DNA from: JAFGXF01 sp963732595
GTDB taxonomy: Bacteria > Chloroflexota > Anaerolineae > Anaerolineales > Anaerolineaceae
Assembly (NCBI GenBank): GCA_963732595.1
Contig: CAVSZZ010000002.1
Location: 372,001 to 436,000, forward strand
DNA length: 64,000 nt
Direction of reading: 5' to 3'
In this document: positions 8,505 through 18,100 of the stretch, piece after piece
Layout of the letters: each line of letters starts with the position of its first letter
How positions within the stretch are numbered: position 1 is the stretch's first letter
Notes under the pieces: model-generated
What the model was told of the DNA's origin: nothing
Seen by the model: the letters and a program-made list of their open reading frames with translations, nothing else
Databases searched by the model: none
Position numbers and translations under genes: made by a program

Positions 8505-9998
8505 TTAATTATTTTCGATGGATAAATCATCCATAATGCGGTTGGCCACCAGGCGGCCTGAGATCATGGCCGTCGGCAGGCCGGTCCCTGGATGTGTGCT
8601 GGCACCCGCGAAATACAGGTTGTGGTAGCGGGCATGCCGGTTCTTCGGTCGGAAATAAGCCAGCTGGGTCAGCCGATGTGAAAGACCATGCGTGGCACCC
8701 TTCAGCAGGTTATAGCGCTTCTGCCATGACTGGGGCGTATAGGTCATTTCGAACTTGATATGCGGCTCAACATCGTTGACGCCGTATTTACTCAGGCGAT
8801 CAAAGATCTTCTCCCGCGCCTGGTCCCGAACCAGCTCCCAATCCTGGGGCTTTGATTCATTCATGTGCCCGACCGGCACGACTGCGATCAGGGTTTCCTG
8901 CCCGGCAGGCGCCATGGCCGGGTCGAGCCGGGCCGGTGCATGTAAATACAGGCAGGGATTGGATGGCATGCCAAAATCCCGGGTGATGCTCTTAAAATTC
9001 TGCTGGTAATCATCTGCCAGGAACAGGGTATGGGCTCCCAGCGCTTCAACCGGTTTGTCCAAACCCCAGAAAAAACTGAGTGTCGAGCAGGAGAATTCCT
9101 TGCGCAGCAATTTCTCCGTCATTCCATCCTGGGGCAACAGGCTCTGGTAGACATAGGGCAAGTCGGCATTCGCCAGCACGATATCCGCACTTAGCTGCTC
9201 GCCATTCTTAAGGGATACGCCCCTGGACGACGTGCCATTCACCTCGATGCGTTCCACGGGGGCATTGAAGCGGAATTCCACGCCAGCCTGGCGGGCCAGA
9301 GTCACCAGTGCATCCACCAGCCCGTACATGCCGCCCTGTGGGTACCAGACGCCATGAGCCAGCTCGCAGTATTGCATCAGGGAAAATGTGGCCGCCGCAT
9401 CGAACGGGCTCAAGCCCATATACACATCCTGGAAGGTGAAGGCGGACTTCAAGCGCGGGTCGTCGAAATAAGCTGCCATGTTGCGGTAATGATTGACGAA
9501 CGGCTTGACCTGGTAGACCAATGGCAGGTTCTTCAGCGAGAAGAAATCGGTGAACTTGCGGAAGTCACGGTTGACGAGCTTGTCGATCCCGAGATGGTAG
9601 TGGCGATGACCTTCAGCCATATAGTGCAACAAGCCTTCAAAGCTCCCTTTTTCAAAGGATTCGAGCTGCTCTTCCAGGGATTTCATATCGGAGGTGAGCG
9701 CAAGCTGGCTGCCGTCGTCGAAAACCAGGTGATAGGTCGGGTCCACGCGCTTTAGATTCAGCATCTCTCGAAAGGAAGCACCCATTGCCCGAAATTCAGC
9801 ATCATAAAGTAGCGGCATGACCAGCAAGGTTGGACCGGTATCGAAATGGTGGCCATCACGCTCCAGTTGGTCACACCGCCCACCGGGTCGGGAATTCTTC
9901 TCAAGCACGGTGACCTTCAACCCACGTTGAGCCAGATGGGTAGCCGCGACGATCCCACCGATGCCCGCACCGATCACAAGCACAGACTTCGTTCTCAC
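8505..9998 (-). CDS. crtI: Phytoene desaturase-type FAD-dependent carotenoid oxidoreductase
   Basis: A 497-aa protein of CrtI length. The N-terminus has the dinucleotide fold IGAGIGGIVAATHLAQRG (about 9-26), then VLEKNSRPGGRCDQ and DTGPTLLVMP. The C-terminal FAD motif is YFAGASTHPGTGLPTAMISGR, the bacterial CrtI-type signature. It desaturates the product of the upstream synthase to a coloured carotenoid or diapocarotenoid; the number of steps cannot be read from sequence. The GTG start overlaps the crtB stop (GTGA) behind GAGGAGAGA, so the pair is translationally coupled. No cyclase or other carotenoid gene is adjacent, so the pigment is likely acyclic or finished elsewhere. Confidence 0.9.
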   Translation of the reverse strand: MRTKSVLVIGAGIGGIVAATHLAQRGLKVTVLEKNSRPGGRCDQLERDGHHFDTGPTLLVMPLLYDAEFRAMGASFREMLNLKRVDPTYHLVFDDGSQLALTSDMKSLEEQLESFEKGSFEGLLHYMAEGHRHYHLGIDKLVNRDFRKFTDFFSLKNLPLVYQVKPFVNHYRNMAAYFDDPRLKSAFTFQDVYMGLSPFDAAATFSLMQYCELAHGVWYPQGGMYGLVDALVTLARQAGVEFRFNAPVERIEVNGTSSRGVSLKNGEQLSADIVLANADLPYVYQSLLPQDGMTEKLLRKEFSCSTLSFFWGLDKPVEALGAHTLFLADDYQQNFKSITRDFGMPSNPCLYLHAPARLDPAMAPAGQETLIAVVPVGHMNESKPQDWELVRDQAREKIFDRLSKYGVNDVEPHIKFEMTYTPQSWQKRYNLLKGATHGLSHRLTQLAYFRPKNRHARYHNLYFAGASTHPGTGLPTAMISGRLVANRIMDDLSIENN

Positions 9999-10924
9999 AG
10001 TCTCTCCTCTGGATTCGCCTGGATCGCAGAACCAGCGGTGACACCCGCTCCGTTGACTCTCAGCAAGTCAGATAGAGCCTGCCAGCCCATCTGCCAGCCT
10101 TTGATTTTGCTTTTGCGCTCATCATAGGTTGGGCGAAGGTAATACGCCTCTTTTTCGATTGTATCCAACAGCCATTCGAAACGAGCCATATAGGTAAAGC
10201 CAGCCAACCGGCACCGTGCACTAGCCACACGGTGCATATAGTTCCTGCCGATAGAGAAATAATTCCTTGCCAACGCAACCCGACCCCGGACCCAGTTTCG
10301 GTAAGCATCACTTTTAATGTCCTCAGGTGTGATGCGATTCTTTTCGAGAACCTCCATGGGGATATTAAAATACCCGGCTTCTGTATCCTCAACCGTGTCA
10401 CGCAACATATGGGTGATATGGGCTGCTGAAACTGCCAGGTAACGTGATTTATCTTGGGGGGAAAATGAACCATGCCCGATCAAGTAATGCATGACCTCGG
10501 TTACCGAGCAAGCCAGCCATCGGGTGTATTGGTCCAACTCTTTTTGAGAGATCAAGCGCCCTCGACGGTCCGCATCGAAGGCCAACACCGCCATCATGTT
10601 ATAGAGATAAGCATGCAGACCACTGTTCGGGTCCGGATCCTTACGGACCAAATCCACCAGCATGCTTTCTTCCTGGCTGACATCCCGGATCGTCTCTCCC
10701 TGATAACAAGCCTTCAGAATGGACTGCTGCCGCTTCAATAAACGACAACATTCCGCTTTAGGCAGGACCCCTTTGTCGAAACAATCGTCCAGCCAACGGA
10801 AGTAGGCATAAGCCCGAAAAGCATCCTCCACCCGGTCGTGGTCGCCAAGCAGGCGGAATGTGTAATAAGTCTGCCGGCTACCAGATTTTGTTATGGCAGA
10901 TGCGAGTGTTGCGCTAGTATCCAA
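9995..10924 (-). CDS. crtB: Phytoene/squalene synthase family protein
   Basis: A 309-aa all-helical head-to-head prenyl synthase. The two Mg-diphosphate sites are visible: YFRWLDDCFD (D46, D47, D50), preceded by the AYFRW that replaces the usual AxxR, and RDTVEDTEAGYFNIP (D176-D180), matching the RDxxED...P motif. It joins two C20 or two C15 diphosphates to phytoene or dehydrosqualene at the membrane; sequence alone does not settle which. It is directly upstream of and coupled to crtI. Confidence 0.88.
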   Translation of the reverse strand: MDTSATLASAITKSGSRQTYYTFRLLGDHDRVEDAFRAYAYFRWLDDCFDKGVLPKAECCRLLKRQQSILKACYQGETIRDVSQEESMLVDLVRKDPDPNSGLHAYLYNMMAVLAFDADRRGRLISQKELDQYTRWLACSVTEVMHYLIGHGSFSPQDKSRYLAVSAAHITHMLRDTVEDTEAGYFNIPMEVLEKNRITPEDIKSDAYRNWVRGRVALARNYFSIGRNYMHRVASARCRLAGFTYMARFEWLLDTIEKEAYYLRPTYDERKSKIKGWQMGWQALSDLLRVNGAGVTAGSAIQANPEERL

Positions 10925-11067
10925 TCCTTCATCCTTCCATTACATACATATACGGATTAATCCATCTTTGGTTTTGAAACCCCGGTTATTAATAACAGAT
11001 TCGAAATGATCTGTTGGTTATTGAATTTCCACGGGGCGTTAGCCAGAGGCCAGATATCGAATGGTAC

Positions 11068-11652
11068 TCAGATCAGTGTGACCACCGCGCTGTAGATCAA
11101 CAGGAGGCCCATGCCAATGTTGATCCAGCGTTGGTATCGCCAGGCCAGGTTCTGCAACCAGCTGCCGGTCAGAGCCCACAGGTTCACCGATAGGTAACCG
11201 GCCAGGGCCAGCACCAGGGCGAACAATACCAGGATAAGTGGTTGCCGGAAGGATGGGATAATGAAAGTGGCGTAGATGGTGATGCCATACAGGATGCTCT
11301 TGAGGTTCAGGAACTGCTGGCTGAAACCCATCATGAAGGTATTCATGCCTTTCCTGTCTGATTCCTCTTGAGCCGGTTTCGTCAACATGATATGGATTGC
11401 CAGGAATATCATATAGACGGCGCCCAGGATCTTTAACCAGATCTCCGCTCGCGGGATGAAATTGACCAACATCAGGTTGGCAAAGGCGCTCAGCAGCAGT
11501 ACCAGGAAAAATCCCACGAAAACCCCCGCCAGGAAGCCATGGACTTTCCGGTAACCATAGCGCATGGCATTCACCATTGACAGGATATTGTTCGGCCCGG
11601 GGGTAAAGGTCGTGACGATCAAATAGATAAGGAATGCCTGGAAGTTTACCAT
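11068..11652 (-). CDS. LysE/RhtB-family amino-acid exporter
   Basis: 194 aa with six hydrophobic segments. The N-terminal hallmark is TTFTPGPNNILSMVNAMRYGYRK, the TPGPN motif of LysE-family translocators, followed by GFLAGVFVGFF. The family exports basic amino acids, threonine, homoserine or cysteine; substrate not deducible. It is a single-gene unit, 140 bp past the crtB start. Confidence 0.9.
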   Translation of the reverse strand: MVNFQAFLIYLIVTTFTPGPNNILSMVNAMRYGYRKVHGFLAGVFVGFFLVLLLSAFANLMLVNFIPRAEIWLKILGAVYMIFLAIHIMLTKPAQEESDRKGMNTFMMGFSQQFLNLKSILYGITIYATFIIPSFRQPLILVLFALVLALAGYLSVNLWALTGSWLQNLAWRYQRWINIGMGLLLIYSAVVTLI

Positions 11653-11772
11653 TCTTGTGCTTGTCCGTTAGACAATAAGCGCCTATTATACAACCTGCCA
11701 GCCCAATTCCCCGGTTCAGACATGATAAAATCTTAATACGCGATTTTAATCACCCAACCCAAGGAGGTAAAC

Positions 11773-12235
11773 ATGGAACTTCCGTTCACGATCCACAACT
11801 GGTTGTACCTGGTCCTATCCGTAGTGGGCTTATTCGTCATCGGCTCAGCCCTGCGCAGCAAACGACTGGCAAATACCAGCCAATCCTGGCAGGGTACCCA
11901 GGGGCGGGTGATCACATCCGAAATTGAAAAAACGCACCTCGAACGATAGTGATTACGGCCAAAGCACATCCTATGAAGCTGTCGTACGTTATGTGTATTC
12001 CGTGGCGGGCAAGGAATACACCGGCGAGCGGGTCAGCTTTGGTGTCAAGAATTCCAGTGAAAAGCTTGCCAGCGAAACCGTGGCACATTACCCAATCAAT
12101 ACAAGCGTGACGGTCTATTATGATCCCAGGAAACCCGAGCAGGCCGTCCTGGAACAAACGAGCACCAGCGGCTGGCTGCAGATCGTCATCGGAATCGCCC
12201 TGTTCGTCGCGGGTATCTATTTCGCCATCAAATAG
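11773..12235 (+). pseudogene. DUF3592-type membrane protein with a +1 frameshift in a run of six A
   Basis: The ATG at 11773 follows AAGGAGG. The first frame encodes one TM helix and SWQGTQGRVITSEIEK, the start of a DUF3592 domain, then stops at about 11948. The rest (SYEAVVRYVYSVAGKEYTGERVSFG ... VYYDPRKPEQAVLEQ and a final TM helix) continues in the next frame to 12235. Removing one base from the A6 run at 11927-11932 joins the halves into a normal protein of about 153 aa (TM, extracytoplasmic DUF3592 beta domain, TM). It is either a homopolymer sequencing error or a real slip mutation; A6 slippage during expression is also possible. Function unknown. Confidence 0.75.
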
Positions 12236-12278
12236 GCACTGAAAACCGCATTATCGATAAACTCATAAGAGATCAATC

Positions 12279-12743
12279 ATGCGTCACACCCGCGAAGAAG
12301 TCATCGAGCGCGTCTGCCGGGAGTATGAGCGCCTGGACAACCTGGTCGGATATCTTACCCAGGCAGATTGGGCACGACTGGTGCCCCGTCCGGAGGGAAA
12401 GGATGCCTGGACCATCCAGGATGTCCTGGCGCATATCACCCACTGGAAGGCCGACGTGACCCGCAAGATCAGGGGACAGCCGGTCCCACCGGAGGAACGC
12501 GGGTTGGATGTAAAGGATGGCAACCATCTGGTCTACCAGCGCTGGCATGATCGCTCCCCACAGGAGGTGCTGGCCTGGCACCGGCAGGTCCAGGCAGATC
12601 TGCTGACCGCGCTGAGAGAGGCGCCTGAAAACTGGTTCAACGGCAAGGAGCATGTGCCGGAATGGCCTTTTGACATCGACGGTCACTCCGCCAACCACCG
12701 TGTGAAGGATATCGAACAAGCGCTGGCAGCCCAACCCAAATAA
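12279..12743 (+). CDS. DinB/ClbS-like four-helix bundle protein
   Basis: A 154-aa soluble protein with the DinB/DfsB pattern: an N-terminal helix (REEVIERVCREYERLDNLVG), WTIQDVLAHITHWK with the first His ligand, and a C-terminal DGHSANHRVKDIEQAL. The superfamily includes metal-dependent thiol transferases and the colibactin-resistance protein ClbS; most members are uncharacterised. It is the first gene of a likely two-gene unit with the 2H protein 15 bp downstream. Confidence 0.7.
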   Translation: MRHTREEVIERVCREYERLDNLVGYLTQADWARLVPRPEGKDAWTIQDVLAHITHWKADVTRKIRGQPVPPEERGLDVKDGNHLVYQRWHDRSPQEVLAWHRQVQADLLTALREAPENWFNGKEHVPEWPFDIDGHSANHRVKDIEQALAAQPK

Positions 12744-12758
12744 TACGAAGGCATCAAT

Positions 12759-13271
12759 ATGATCTTTACCCTGGTACATTATCCAGCTTTAGATAACGAC
12801 CAAATCCAGACATTCAGGCGGAAATACGACCCACAGGCCGACCTGATCGCCCCACACATTACTCTGATGTTCCCGGTGCCAGTCTCCATTGGTGAAGATA
12901 TCCTGATCCATCATATCAAAAGTGTCCTGATCCGCTGGAAGCCGTTCCCCATCCACCTGGAAGGCATACATAGATCGGTTGATGATTACATTTACCTGCT
13001 GGTGCAGGAGGGCAAGGAAAAACTAACCAGCCTGCATGACGAGATCTATACCGGACTTTTGACCCCCTATCTCAGGGCTGACATCCCTTACATCCCCCAT
13101 GTGACCCTCGGCCTCCTGGCTTCCGACATCGAAAATAAGGAGCAAATTCTCCAGGAAGCGAAGGAGTTGGGTGTTGATCATCGCAGCGTACTGAATAACC
13201 TTCACCTGATCAAGGTCAATGATGACCGCTCAAGGATCGTCTGGAGCAAGGGTTTTACACTGGCAAAATGA
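12759..13271 (+). CDS. 2'-5' RNA ligase / 2H phosphoesterase family protein
   Basis: A 170-aa protein with the paired HxT motifs that define 2H phosphoesterases: HITLMFP at about 28-34 and HVTLGL at about 116-121. Members cleave or form 2'-5' phosphodiester bonds or open 2',3'-cyclic phosphates. A Lys-rich C-terminus (KVNDDRSRIVWSKGF) resembles the LigT/YjcG-type ending. No RNA target can be inferred from context. A small hairpin follows the gene. Confidence 0.85.
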   Translation: MIFTLVHYPALDNDQIQTFRRKYDPQADLIAPHITLMFPVPVSIGEDILIHHIKSVLIRWKPFPIHLEGIHRSVDDYIYLLVQEGKEKLTSLHDEIYTGLLTPYLRADIPYIPHVTLGLLASDIENKEQILQEAKELGVDHRSVLNNLHLIKVNDDRSRIVWSKGFTLAK

Positions 13272-13281
13272 ACAAAAAGAA

Positions 13282-13298
13282 TCCGCTGTGACAGCGGA
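13282..13298 (+). terminator. Short inverted repeat after the 2H phosphoesterase gene
   Basis: A 7-bp perfect stem (TCCGCTG / CAGCGGA) with a TGA loop lies 10 bp after the stop codon. The following tract is only weakly T-rich (CTCTCTGGG), so intrinsic termination is possible but not strong. Confidence 0.4.
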
Positions 13299-13335
13299 CT
13301 CTCTGGGATTACAGTCAATCGATTTGAATCGCTTT

Positions 13336-14028
13336 TCAAGCCGCAGCGTGTGCAAGCGCCGAGGGTGTCCGGCATCCGACGATTGCCGGAGCTTCATGGA
13401 TCAGCTCATTGTTTTGAAGCGCCTCCACCATGAACAGGGCATAATCCACCCGGCGGGTCATATTGCTGGCGAGAATGGGATCACCCACATGCCGGCTCCA
13501 CACGGCAAACCCTGGCTATCCCCTTCTTCAAGGTCACTTCCTCGGACGACCGTCCAAAGTGTGTCACTGGCGAACACCCTGCCGGCAGGCTTCCAGCTGG
13601 TCATCGATATCCACCAAACGGGTCAGCCGCCCCAGCCAGCGGGCCAATCTTTCCTCTCGTCGAAAAGATGAGGATAGACATCCTTGCCGTCGCGCGTGAT
13701 ATGCCAGCCGCATGAAAAGATGAGTCGCGCCCCAGACTGCGCAAAGTCGAGCACGGCCTGGGCAGTTCCCGTGGAGTAGTTGTGTACACCCCATGGTACC
13801 AACACCGTCAGAACCCCATCGCAGCCTGCAACCGCCTTCTGGATCACCAGACGGTCATTCGTTGCCCCCGGGACGAGCTGTGATGCGACCCTTATATGCA
13901 TCCAATTTGCCAACACTTTTCTCCCGACAGACACCCACCACTTCATAACCCCGGTCAAGCGCATGCTGCACCATATACCTGCCGAGTTTTCCAGACGCAC
14001 CGATGATACATACTTTCTTCGATTTCAT
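13336..14028 (-). pseudogene. NAD(P)-binding (NmrA/YwnB-like) protein with several frameshifts
   Basis: The start MKSKKVCIIGASGKLGRYM follows TGGAGAT, and GASGKLG is the Rossmann loop of atypical SDRs. The coding sequence then changes frame at about 13.88 kb (to PGATNDRLVIQKAVAGCDGVLTVLVPWG ... LIFSCGWHITRDGKDVYPH), again at about 13.64 kb (GRLTRLVDIDDQLEACR), near 13.57 kb (VFASDTLWTVVRGSDLEEG) and near 13.52 kb (VWSRHVGDPILASNMTRRVDYALFMVEALQN), ending at TGA 13336-13338. All pieces lie in order, so the ancestral product was about 230 aa. Four indels in 700 bp suggest a true pseudogene or a badly called stretch. Confidence 0.7.
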
Positions 14029-14211
14029 TATCAATCTCCAATAATAAAAAAAATCTTGAGTATTCAGCGTGATGAAATAATAGTCAATCAAACACATGCG
14101 TCTCATCCCGCTTTTTCAGGATCGGACCGTCACCAGCGCAATCATGACCTATGAAAGCCCCAAGCTCAATTGGTTCCGTGGCGATTGTTCAGCCAGTGTT
14201 ACCGGTCGTCA

Positions 14212-14439
14212 TCACCCGGGTGTATCGCTCGAGGTATAAGAAAACACCTCTCCCAGCGGTACGCCGAAGGCCTCGGCGATCTTGAAAGCCAGTTCCAGGG
14301 AGGGCGAGTATTTGGCGCTCTCGATGGCGAGAATGGTCTGGCGCGTAACACCGACCTTCTCTGCCAGCTGTTCCTGGGTCATTTCGTTGTTATCGAAACG
14401 CAACCTGCGAATATTGTTCCGAATCCGGTACTTTTCCAT
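14212..14439 (-). CDS. Small XRE-type helix-turn-helix regulator
   Basis: A 75-aa protein, nearly all one HTH_3 domain: MEKYRIRNNIRRLRFDNNEMTQEQLAEKVGVTRQTILAIESAKYSPSLELAFKIAEAFG (written here as the domain extent, residues 1-59). It matches the compact YozG/Cro-like regulators that sit next to DUF2178-type membrane proteins. The start lies a few bases after GGAGAGGGATTCTGAA at the end of the upstream gene, implying coupling. The open frame extends upstream only by running into that membrane gene. It probably controls its own operon, together with the membrane protein. Confidence 0.8.
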   Translation of the reverse strand: MEKYRIRNNIRRLRFDNNEMTQEQLAEKVGVTRQTILAIESAKYSPSLELAFKIAEAFGVPLGEVFSYTSSDTPG

Positions 14440-14440
14440 T

Positions 14441-14897
14441 TCAGAATCCCTCTCCGGTACAGGACGAGTCTGGAGATGCTGCCCAACGATCTCGGCCAGG
14501 CTGGAGAAGAAGACGATCAGCGCGAACATCACCAATCCGGATTGCCCGAGGATAAAGGCCAGCATGGCAATGAACACGCCGATCGAAAAGGTGATGTAAG
14601 CGATCTTCGAACCTTTTAGATCCGATCAGCCTGTCGCGTTCGTCTTCCACATAGCGCTCCGCTTTGTCCGAACCGGTGCGGATGGCATGGATGATGGCTG
14701 AGGACGATGTTCGCAAAAATATTTCCCAGGATGTTCACCAGGATGGTGGCGACGATCACGACCGCCCACAGGCGAAGAGCTGGCTGGCGATCAGGCCGCC
14801 GTCTGTCCACATCTTGAGCACCCGAAGTAGAATAATATCCGAGGATCATTAAATAACTGACCAACGAAACCACAATACTTTTTTCCTGATATGACAT
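14441..14897 (-). pseudogene. DUF2178-like membrane protein with multiple frameshifts
   Basis: It starts MSYQEKSIVVSLVSYLMILGYY, changes frame at about 14.83 kb and back near 14.78 kb (LWAVVIVATILVNILGNIFANIV), shifts again at about 14.69 kb (AIRTGSDKAERYVEDERDRLIGSK) and at about 14.61 kb (IAYITFSIGVFIAMLAFILGQSGLVMFALIVFFSSLAEIVGQ). Joined, the pieces give four TM helices with the conserved central DERDxLI motif of DUF2178. The family is commonly encoded just before a small XRE regulator, exactly as here. The number of indels makes expression from this sequence unlikely unless they are sequencing errors. Confidence 0.7.
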
Positions 14898-15136
14898 GAT
14901 AGACTCCTTTTTGTTAACTTTTGTACGTTAGATTATACATATAGTATCTTATACTTTACATTATGTCAAGTATTTTATACATGCCATTTTATATGGATTT
15001 TCCCAATTGTTAAGGCGATTTTCACTCTCACATGAAAGAATGGGTACTGGCATGGTTGATAACCCGATGGGGTAAAATACAACACACACCAAAAGGGTGG
15101 ATTGTCGTTCAGATACAAAACTAGAAAACATCAACC

Positions 15137-18100
15137 ATGGCCAATCCTCGAAAAACGATCTTTACCGGTGACACTCCCCTCAAGCGAATGGAAAAAGGCG
15201 TTCGCGGCCTGTATGTCGACCTGTTGGGCGAGTCGTACTACAAGATCGAGAACTCCGATGCGATGGAACCCTTTTTTATGACCGCCGTCAGCAGCTCCGA
15301 CCATTGGCTCTTCATCTCATCCAATGGCGGTTTGACCGCCGGGCGGGGCAACGCTGATCAGGCTTTATTCCCCTACACCACCGAGGATAAACTCACCGAT
15401 ACGCATGAGACAACCGGCAGTAAAACGATCCTTCTGGTCACACGCGCCGACCGCACGTGCCTGTGGGAACCGCTCTCAGTTCGCCAGCAGGGCCAGTACG
15501 CCGTCACACGAAATCTCTATAAAAATATCAGTGGGTCTGCGCTGATATTCGAAGAAGTCAATCACGACCTCGGACTGACCTGCCGCTACGCCTGGCGGAC
15601 GAGCGACCGGTATGGTTTCATTAAAACAACCTGGCTGGTCAACACGGGTGAATCAGCCTGCCAGGTGGAATTGCTGGATGGCCTGCAGAACATCCTGCCC
15701 GCCAATGTCAGTGAGCAAAGCCAGAATACTTTCAGTCCCCTGCTGGATGCCTATAAACGCAGCGAGGTGGATCCCAAAACCGGGTTGGCCCTCTTCTACC
15801 TGAATTCAAGGTTAACGGACAAGGCCGAGCCCAGTGAATCTCTGCTGGCCACCCGCGCCTTACAGATCGGCCTGGCCAGGGCCGACTATCTGCTCTCATC
15901 GGATCAGCTCGACCGCTTCCGCGGCGGGGCAGGCATCCGCCCGGAAAATCATTTGCGCGGGCAGCGCGGGGCGTATTTTGTGCATGCCACCCGCGACCTG
16001 GCATCTCAAGAGGAGTGCTCCTGGTATCTGATCGCCGACATTAATCAGGACAGTGCGGCCATCGCCCATCACAGCCAATGGCTGCGGGGTGACCGGAGTA
16101 AGCTGATCCAGGATCTGGAAAACGACATCGCAGCCGGTCAGTCTACCTTATGGAAGATGGTTGCCAGTGCCGATGGCCTGCAGCTCTCCAATGACCGCTT
16201 GTGTTCCGACCATCATTTCTCGAATGTGATGTTCAATGTGATGCGCGGCGGCGTTTTTACGGATCAATACCGGATCAAATCCTCTGAATTCATTGGTTTT
16301 ATTTCCGGGCGGGACCACCCGCTCGTGGAAAATCATAAAGGCTTCTTGGCAGCGCTGCCGCCCGTCATCCATTTATCCGATCTGTTGGCGAAAGCAGAGC
16401 TGACTGGATCTGATGACCTGATCCGTGTCTGCCACTCCTATTTACCCCTGACCTTCAGCCGCAGGCATGGCGATCCAAGCCGTCCTTGGAATCGTTTCTC
16501 GATCAATATCAGAACGCCCGATGGCACCCCAAAGCTGGATTATGAAGGCAACTGGCGGGATATCTTCCAGAACTGGGAGGCATTAGCCTGGTCTTATCCT
16601 GAATTTGTCGAGAGCATGATCAGCACCTTTCTGAGCGCCACCACGGCGGATGGATACAACCCCTACCGGATCAGCCAGCAGGGGATCGATTGGGAAGTCC
16701 CAGACCCGGAAAACCCCTGGGCTAACATCGGATACTGGAGCGATCACCAGATCATCTATCTCCAAAAACTGATGGAGATCAGTGCCCGGGTCCACCCCGG
16801 CAAGCTGCAGCAATTCCTGGTAAAACCTGTCTTCAGCTACGCGGATGTGCCTTACCGGCTCAAACCCTACCAGGAGCTTTTGGAAGATCCCTATAACACC
16901 ATCCAGTTCGACTGGGAGCGGCAGCATACCATCGAAGAACATATCGGCCGGTTCGGGACCGATGCCAGGCTGGTCAGAGGTGCGGATGGTCGCGTGGTGC
17001 ACGCCAACCTGACGGAGAAACTGCTGACCCTGTTGCTCGCCAAGCTGGCCAACTTCGTCCCCGAAGGCGGCATCTGGATGAACACGCAGCGCCCGGAATG
17101 GAACGACGCCAACAATGCCCTGGTGGGCAAAGGGCTGTCGGTCGTGACGCTGGCTTACCTGAGACGAAGCCTGGTTTTTTGCCGGGAACTGTTCGGCCAG
17201 TGCAAAGTCGGAGCGGTCCCCCTCCATTCGGAGGTGCATGCCTTCTTCAGGCAAGCTCTGAACATCCTGCGCCAGTTCCAACCCCTCCTGCAGGGCACTT
17301 TCAATGATACCCAACGTCGCGAAGTGATGGATGCACTTGGGGGAATTGGCAGCGACTATCGCTGGGGTGTCTACGCGCATGGCCTATCCGGTGAGCTGGT
17401 TGACCTGCCGGTGAATGAGATCGTGGCCTTCCTGGACCTGATGCAGCAGTATGTCGAACATTCCCTGCGAGCCAACCGGCGACACGACAAGCTCTACCAC
17501 GCCTACAATACGCTGCAACTTGACGACACTCGCGTGGCTGTCGATCATTTATACGAAATGCTCGAAGGCCAGGTGGCCATCTTGTCCTCCGGGATGCTGT
17601 CAGCGGATGAGTCCCTGGCGCTGCTCGAGGCGCTGCGAAACAGCCAGCTTTTCGTCCCGGACCGGAACAGCTACATCCTTTACCCGGACCGGAATCTGCC
17701 CGGTTTCATGGAAAAGAACAGCCTGAAGCCGGAACAGGTCAAGCACCTGGGACTGTTTGAAGCTCTGGTCAAAGCCCGGGATCAAAACCTCATCACCCGG
17801 GATGTCGAAGGGATGGTCCACTTCAGCGGTCACATCCGAAACCTTCAGGATGTCAACCAGGCCCTGGAAACCCTGAAGCAACAATCCAGGTACGAAAAGC
17901 TGGTGGAGGAAGAGTCCGAAAAGGTCCGCGACTTATTCGAAGCGACTTTCCACCACGTTCAATTCACAGGCCGCTCAGGAACCTTCTTCGCCTACGAGGG
18001 CCTCGGCAGCATCTACTGGCACATGGTCTCCAAGCTGCTGTTGGCCACCCAGGAAACCACTCTTCGCTTCAAAGCAGAAGCTGAGGGTCCGGAACTGTTC

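Noticed and set aside
16583..17380. 265-codon frame antisense to the 1157-aa gene
   Set aside because: Rich in Gln/His/Pro/Arg as expected for the reverse of a GC-rich coding sequence; no family pattern.
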